Both the position numbers and the translations under genes were made by a program. From Rhodococcus sp. SMB37 (GTDB lineage: Bacteria; Actinomycetota; Actinomycetes; Mycobacteriales; Mycobacteriaceae), in NCBI RefSeq assembly GCF_004345605.1, contig NZ_SLVY01000014.1:1-64000 (forward strand): a stretch of 64,000 bases of DNA, written 5' to 3'. The notes beneath the pieces are model-generated. The model did no database searches and was not told the origin of the DNA. It saw nothing but the letters and a program-made list of their open reading frames with translations. Below are positions 60,767-64,000 of this stretch, in pieces. How positions within the stretch are numbered: the first letter of the stretch is position 1; the number at the start of each line of letters is the position of its first letter.

Positions 60767-61755
60767 GCGCGGGTCTCGTAGAACTGCGTCGCCCACCGAC
60801 GCATCGCCATGTACGGCTTGGCGTCGACGCGACCGAGCGGGGGATTCTCGACGTAGACCTGATGGCGCCAGATGCCGAGGTCTTCGAAGACGGTGTGGAG
60901 GAATCGACGCTCGACCTTCTCCTGAACGTCCTTCGGTGGAACGTCGGAGTCGTGACCGTCGTTGCGAGGCCACCAGATCGAATAGAAGAGGTCGGAATGC
61001 CCGTCGTCGACGGGGGTGCAGGCGAAGATCAGCCGGTAGTTCTGGGCACCTTCGAACGCGCTCATCGCGTATCCCAGACCGGAGAAGTGGCTATGAATGC
61101 GAAGCGCCATCTTATCGGGATCGTCGCTGGTCTCATCGGGCCAGCCGGTGAGGAACTGCCACTCGTTGTCGACGGCTTCCCATCCTAGCGACACTGGAGT
61201 CACACTGGCGCCGTGCACATATCGGAAATGGGCGCTGTCCGGTCCGTTCTCGGCCACGATCTGTGGATGCACCGGCTCGTACTCCGCGCGGCGTGAGAAC
61301 TCCGGATAGATGCGGTAGTAGTTGTCTGGGCCGGCGGTGATTTCGGGGAACTTGGTGAACGGATCGGGCAGTTCCCACTGTGGAGGTTTCCCGGCCGGCT
61401 GATGCCACATGTACACGATTCCGTGCTGCTCCCGAATGGGATAGACCCGCAGCTTCAATGCCTTGTTGGGGCGGTCGGGGTCGTACGGAATGTAGCGGTT
61501 GCTCCCGTCCGGCCCCCACCGCCAACCATGGAACGGACATTCGATGCAGTCGCCCACCACTTTTCCGCCGTGTCCGAGGTGCGCGCCGAGATGACGGCAG
61601 TGCCCGGTCATGACGTGCAGTTCATCGGCATCGTCGCGGTAGGCGACGAGTTCCTCCCCGAAGTAGTGCAGGGCACGGCTCTGCCCGGCTTCGAATTCGC
61701 CCGACCAGCCGATCACGAACCAGCCCGTGACCTTCCACGTGAACGGTACTTCCAA
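60763..61755 (-). CDS. Rieske non-heme iron oxygenase, KshA-like alpha subunit
   Basis: The 330-residue protein has the Rieske cluster ligands C53-x-H55 and C73-x2-H76 (CRHLGAHLGHGG, CPFHGWRW). The mononuclear iron site is D173-x2-H176-x4-H181 (GPDSAHFRYVHG). It resembles 3-ketosteroid 9-alpha-hydroxylase oxygenases but is shorter. It would hydroxylate or open a ring using electrons from a reductase not present here; the reductase at 23702 is one candidate. It lies downstream of two amidohydrolase genes on the same strand, probably one operon. Confidence 0.87.
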   Translation of the reverse strand: MEVPFTWKVTGWFVIGWSGEFEAGQSRALHYFGEELVAYRDDADELHVMTGHCRHLGAHLGHGGKVVGDCIECPFHGWRWGPDGSNRYIPYDPDRPNKALKLRVYPIREQHGIVYMWHQPAGKPPQWELPDPFTKFPEITAGPDNYYRIYPEFSRRAEYEPVHPQIVAENGPDSAHFRYVHGASVTPVSLGWEAVDNEWQFLTGWPDETSDDPDKMALRIHSHFSGLGYAMSAFEGAQNYRLIFACTPVDDGHSDLFYSIWWPRNDGHDSDVPPKDVQEKVERRFLHTVFEDLGIWRHQVYVENPPLGRVDAKPYMAMRRWATQFYETRA

Positions 61756-61785
61756 CGGATACTCCTGATTTCGGGTCGGTTGAGT

Positions 61786-63087
61786 TCAGCTCGAGCGTTG
61801 CATCTGGGAGGCTGCGCTGATCTGCTGCTCCCAGGCCGCGAGTTTCTCTTCGGCGCTCGTCTGATGATGACTCAACGCACGGATACTCACATCGTGACCT
61901 TCCGCTGCGGCCCGTAGTGCTCCCACTGTGGCCTGCTCGCGGCGGACATGTGCGAACGGGTCGAAGGAGTACCATCGCATCGCGTTCAGGTGGGTCATCT
62001 TGTCTATCTCCCCGTCGGGAACGTGGTCGTCGGCGAAGACGCTGCTCAGTTCCTCGGGCGCACCTGGCCACATCGAATCACTGTGCGGATAGTCCATTTC
62101 CCACGCGATGTTGTCGATACCGATGTCGTGGCGAAGTTTGACGCCGAGCGGGTCGCTGATGAAGCACGTGAGGAAATACTCTCGGAACACTTCGCTGGGG
62201 AGCTTTCCTTCGAAGTCCTGCAGCGTCCAGGTCGAATGCATCTCGAAGGTGCGGTCGACGCGTTCGAGGAAATACGGGATCCAGCCCGTACCACCTTCGG
62301 AGAGCGCGATTTTGAGGTCTTTGTATTCCTTGACCGGGCGCGACCACAGAAGATCTGCGGCGGCGTTCACGATGTTCATCGGCTGGAGCGTGATCATGAC
62401 ATCGGGCGGCGAATCCGTCGAGGGGATCGAGAGCTTGCCCGAGGATCCGATGTGGATCGACAGCACCATATCGGTGTCGACGAGAGCCTTCCACAACGGA
62501 TTCCAGTATTCGTCATGGAAGCTCGGGTATCCGAGCGCGGCCGGATTCTCGGTGAAGGTGAGGGAGTGCACCCCCTTCTTCGCGAGGCGCCGGACCTCCT
62601 GAGCGCACAGTTCGGCATCCCAGATCACCGGTAGGCCCATCGGGATGAATCGGCCGGGGTATGCACCACACCACTCTTCGAGGTGCCAGTCGTTGTAGGC
62701 CTGGACGAGTGCGAGCGAGAATTCGGAGTCCTCGGTCGCGAACAGACGAGCGGCGAAGCCGGGGAACGACGGGAAGTTCATCTGCGCCAGAACACCGCCC
62801 GCATTCATATCTTTGACGCGTTCGTGGACGTCGTAACAGCCCGGTCGGATCTCGTCGAGCCCTTCGGGTTCGAGGCCGTATTCCTCCTTCGGACGACCGG
62901 CTACTGCGTTCAGAGCAACGTTGGGAATGATCCTGTCGCGGAACTTCCACATGTCTGCGCCGTTCTCCATGTGCACCAGGCGCGGTGCGTCGTCCACGTA
63001 CTTCTTGGGGAGGTGGTTGACGAACATATCGGGTGGTTCGATGATGTGGTCGTCGACGCTGACCAGGATCATGTCGTTCTTGTCCAT
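61786..63087 (-). CDS. Amidohydrolase-2 family protein (long form)
   Basis: The 433-residue TIM-barrel protein has the N-terminal metal motif VSVDDHIIEPPDMF (DxH form), HIGSSG near 225, and EMDYPHSDSMWPG near 335 carrying the C-terminal Asp/His. This wording is common in actinobacterial amidohydrolases that accompany Rieske/P450 catabolic clusters. It is related to decarboxylases, but with no known substrate. The ATG at 63087 has GGAAGG upstream; the longer frame enters the next gene. It is 30 bp from the Rieske gene. Confidence 0.83.
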   Translation of the reverse strand: MDKNDMILVSVDDHIIEPPDMFVNHLPKKYVDDAPRLVHMENGADMWKFRDRIIPNVALNAVAGRPKEEYGLEPEGLDEIRPGCYDVHERVKDMNAGGVLAQMNFPSFPGFAARLFATEDSEFSLALVQAYNDWHLEEWCGAYPGRFIPMGLPVIWDAELCAQEVRRLAKKGVHSLTFTENPAALGYPSFHDEYWNPLWKALVDTDMVLSIHIGSSGKLSIPSTDSPPDVMITLQPMNIVNAAADLLWSRPVKEYKDLKIALSEGGTGWIPYFLERVDRTFEMHSTWTLQDFEGKLPSEVFREYFLTCFISDPLGVKLRHDIGIDNIAWEMDYPHSDSMWPGAPEELSSVFADDHVPDGEIDKMTHLNAMRWYSFDPFAHVRREQATVGALRAAAEGHDVSIRALSHHQTSAEEKLAAWEQQISAASQMQRSS

Positions 63088-63136
63088 GCTCGTTCCTTCC
63101 GAGGGCCGTGCGCGAGGTCTTGAGTTTCGTAGGCGA

Positions 63137-64000
63137 CTACCTTGCTGTGGCGAGCGTCGGCGGATCGGCAGCATCCGGATCCGGGTTCGCGATAGAGAGG
63201 CCCATGAAGCGGCGAGCGTTGTCGCCCATGAAATCCCACGTCCGCCGGCGATCCATTCCTTCCGCGTACTTCCAATACCCCTTGGGTTCGGGAAGGCCTT
63301 CGGGATGCGGGTAGTCGGATCCGAACATGACCTTGTCCCAGCCGACCATGTCGACGACATCTGCCACCGACCCTTCCCAGAAGGGGCTGACCCAGACGTT
63401 GCGACGGAATACCTCGAGCGGATCTTCCGGGAAGTTCTGCGGCATCTTCTTCGTCAGATCCTCGAGGTCGTGGAACAGCGGCCGGATCCACGAGCTTCCG
63501 TTCTCCACGCTGGCGATCCGCAGCTTCGGGAAGCGCGTGAGGGTTCCGTGGCAGATCAGGCTGCCGAGCATGTCGGAGATCTCCCGGTGCCCGAGAGCAA
63601 GCCAGCGAAATGCGCTCATGGCCATGAAGCTCTGGGTGTTCGGGGGCTCCCACTTGTTGACGTATTCGTCGAGTGGCGGCTGGCTCGCGTGAAGCGCGAT
63701 CGGGAGGCCGGCCACTTCCACGTCATGCCAGAAGGGGTCGAACTCGGGGAGTGCGGGAGAGCGCCAGCCGTGGAGACCTCTGACCGGAGCGGGCTTGATC
63801 AGCGCGACCTTCGCCCCGTTCTCGACGAGGTATGCGAGTTCGCGTCGGGCGCCGTCCACCTCGGCGCAGTTGATCACTGGAGTGGTGAACACTCTGCCGT
63901 GGTGGTCGAAGCCCCAGTGCTCGAGCATCCACCGGTTCAAGGCGTGAACGATTGCGAGTGTCAGTTCCGGATCGTCGGCGGACGAATGTTCGACGAGGCT
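63137..64000 (-). CDS. Amidohydrolase-2 family protein, 5' part beyond the window
   Basis: The frame is open to the right edge; 287 codons plus the stop are visible. It includes ALHASQPPLDEY, RIASVENGSSWIRPL, WVSPFWEGSVADVV and FGSDYPHPEGLPEP. These last motifs match the 408-residue protein at 40367 closely, so the two are paralogues. The reading before the first Met continues ADDPELTLAIVHALNRW, showing that the gene starts outside. It is probably in one operon with the next amidohydrolase and the Rieske oxygenase. Confidence 0.83.
   Translation of the reverse strand, partial: SLVEHSSADDPELTLAIVHALNRWMLEHWGFDHHGRVFTTPVINCAEVDGARRELAYLVENGAKVALIKPAPVRGLHGWRSPALPEFDPFWHDVEVAGLPIALHASQPPLDEYVNKWEPPNTQSFMAMSAFRWLALGHREISDMLGSLICHGTLTRFPKLRIASVENGSSWIRPLFHDLEDLTKKMPQNFPEDPLEVFRRNVWVSPFWEGSVADVVDMVGWDKVMFGSDYPHPEGLPEPKGYWKYAEGMDRRRTWDFMGDNARRFMGLSIANPDPDAADPPTLATAR

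Overview
The window reads as a piece of chromosome from a high-GC, mycolic-acid-type actinobacterium, most like Rhodococcus or a close relative (inference). The grounds are the GC-rich third codon positions, a mycothiol-dependent-type enzyme, a mycofactocin-type SDR, KshA-like Rieske and CYP124/125/142-like P450 families, and paired acyl-CoA dehydrogenases next to an Ltp2/DUF35-type aldolase pair. I could run no database search; all names come from reading motifs.

Left part (0-15.9 kb). An orphan MNT-type nucleotidyltransferase and a decayed IS1249-like transposase lie next to an initiator tRNA-Met. Then come an alkylsulfatase, a lactate module (lldP, an LldR-like GntR regulator and divergent lutABC, with three TGGTCNGACCA operators between them) and a six-kilobase lactone block. 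That block holds a GAF/PucR activator, an MBL-fold lactonase, a zinc-ribbon protein, a Zn-alcohol dehydrogenase and a succinate-semialdehyde-type dehydrogenase. It looks like a gamma-lactone to hydroxy acid to semialdehyde to diacid route and is bounded by imperfect direct repeats. Housekeeping-type genes follow (mycothiol enzyme, YjbR, LON-domain, DUF309).

Middle (17-31.5 kb). There are two TetR-controlled catabolic operons: acyl-CoA dehydrogenase/acyl-CoA ligase/ALDH, and di-iron-type hydrolase/ferredoxin-type reductase/FMO-BVMO/SDR. A P450-thiolase-hydratase-SDR operon follows, which could take a hydroxylated substrate through beta-oxidation.

Scar region (31.5-37 kb). The C-terminus of a NarL-type histidine kinase is followed by a response-regulator gene whose two ends lie 4.3 kb apart. 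Between them sit a broken RecG-like helicase, an intact LysR/DapA divergent pair and the first part of a PaaK-like ligase. This is a clear insertion/deletion scar.

Right part (37-64 kb). A dense catabolic island holds acyl-CoA ligases (including one 1031-residue protein with two complete adenylate-forming domains), three enoyl-CoA hydratases, a thioesterase, a P450 with a CxxHxxC ferredoxin, a thiolase/DUF35 pair, a two-subunit acyl-CoA dehydrogenase, a CaiB-type CoA-transferase, two aldehyde dehydrogenases, SDR and HIBADH-type dehydrogenases, a Rieske oxygenase and four amidohydrolase-2 proteins. Six promoters, one in front of the P450 operon at 27.3 kb and five in this island, carry the same 19-bp element TACTGT-N7-ACAGTA. 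That suggests one TetR-type regulator controls the whole pathway, with the gene at 41.7-42.4 kb the best candidate. The substrate cannot be read from sequence. The enzyme set fits an alicyclic, terpenoid or steroid-like acid that is hydroxylated, CoA-activated, beta-oxidised and cleaved by a retro-aldol step.
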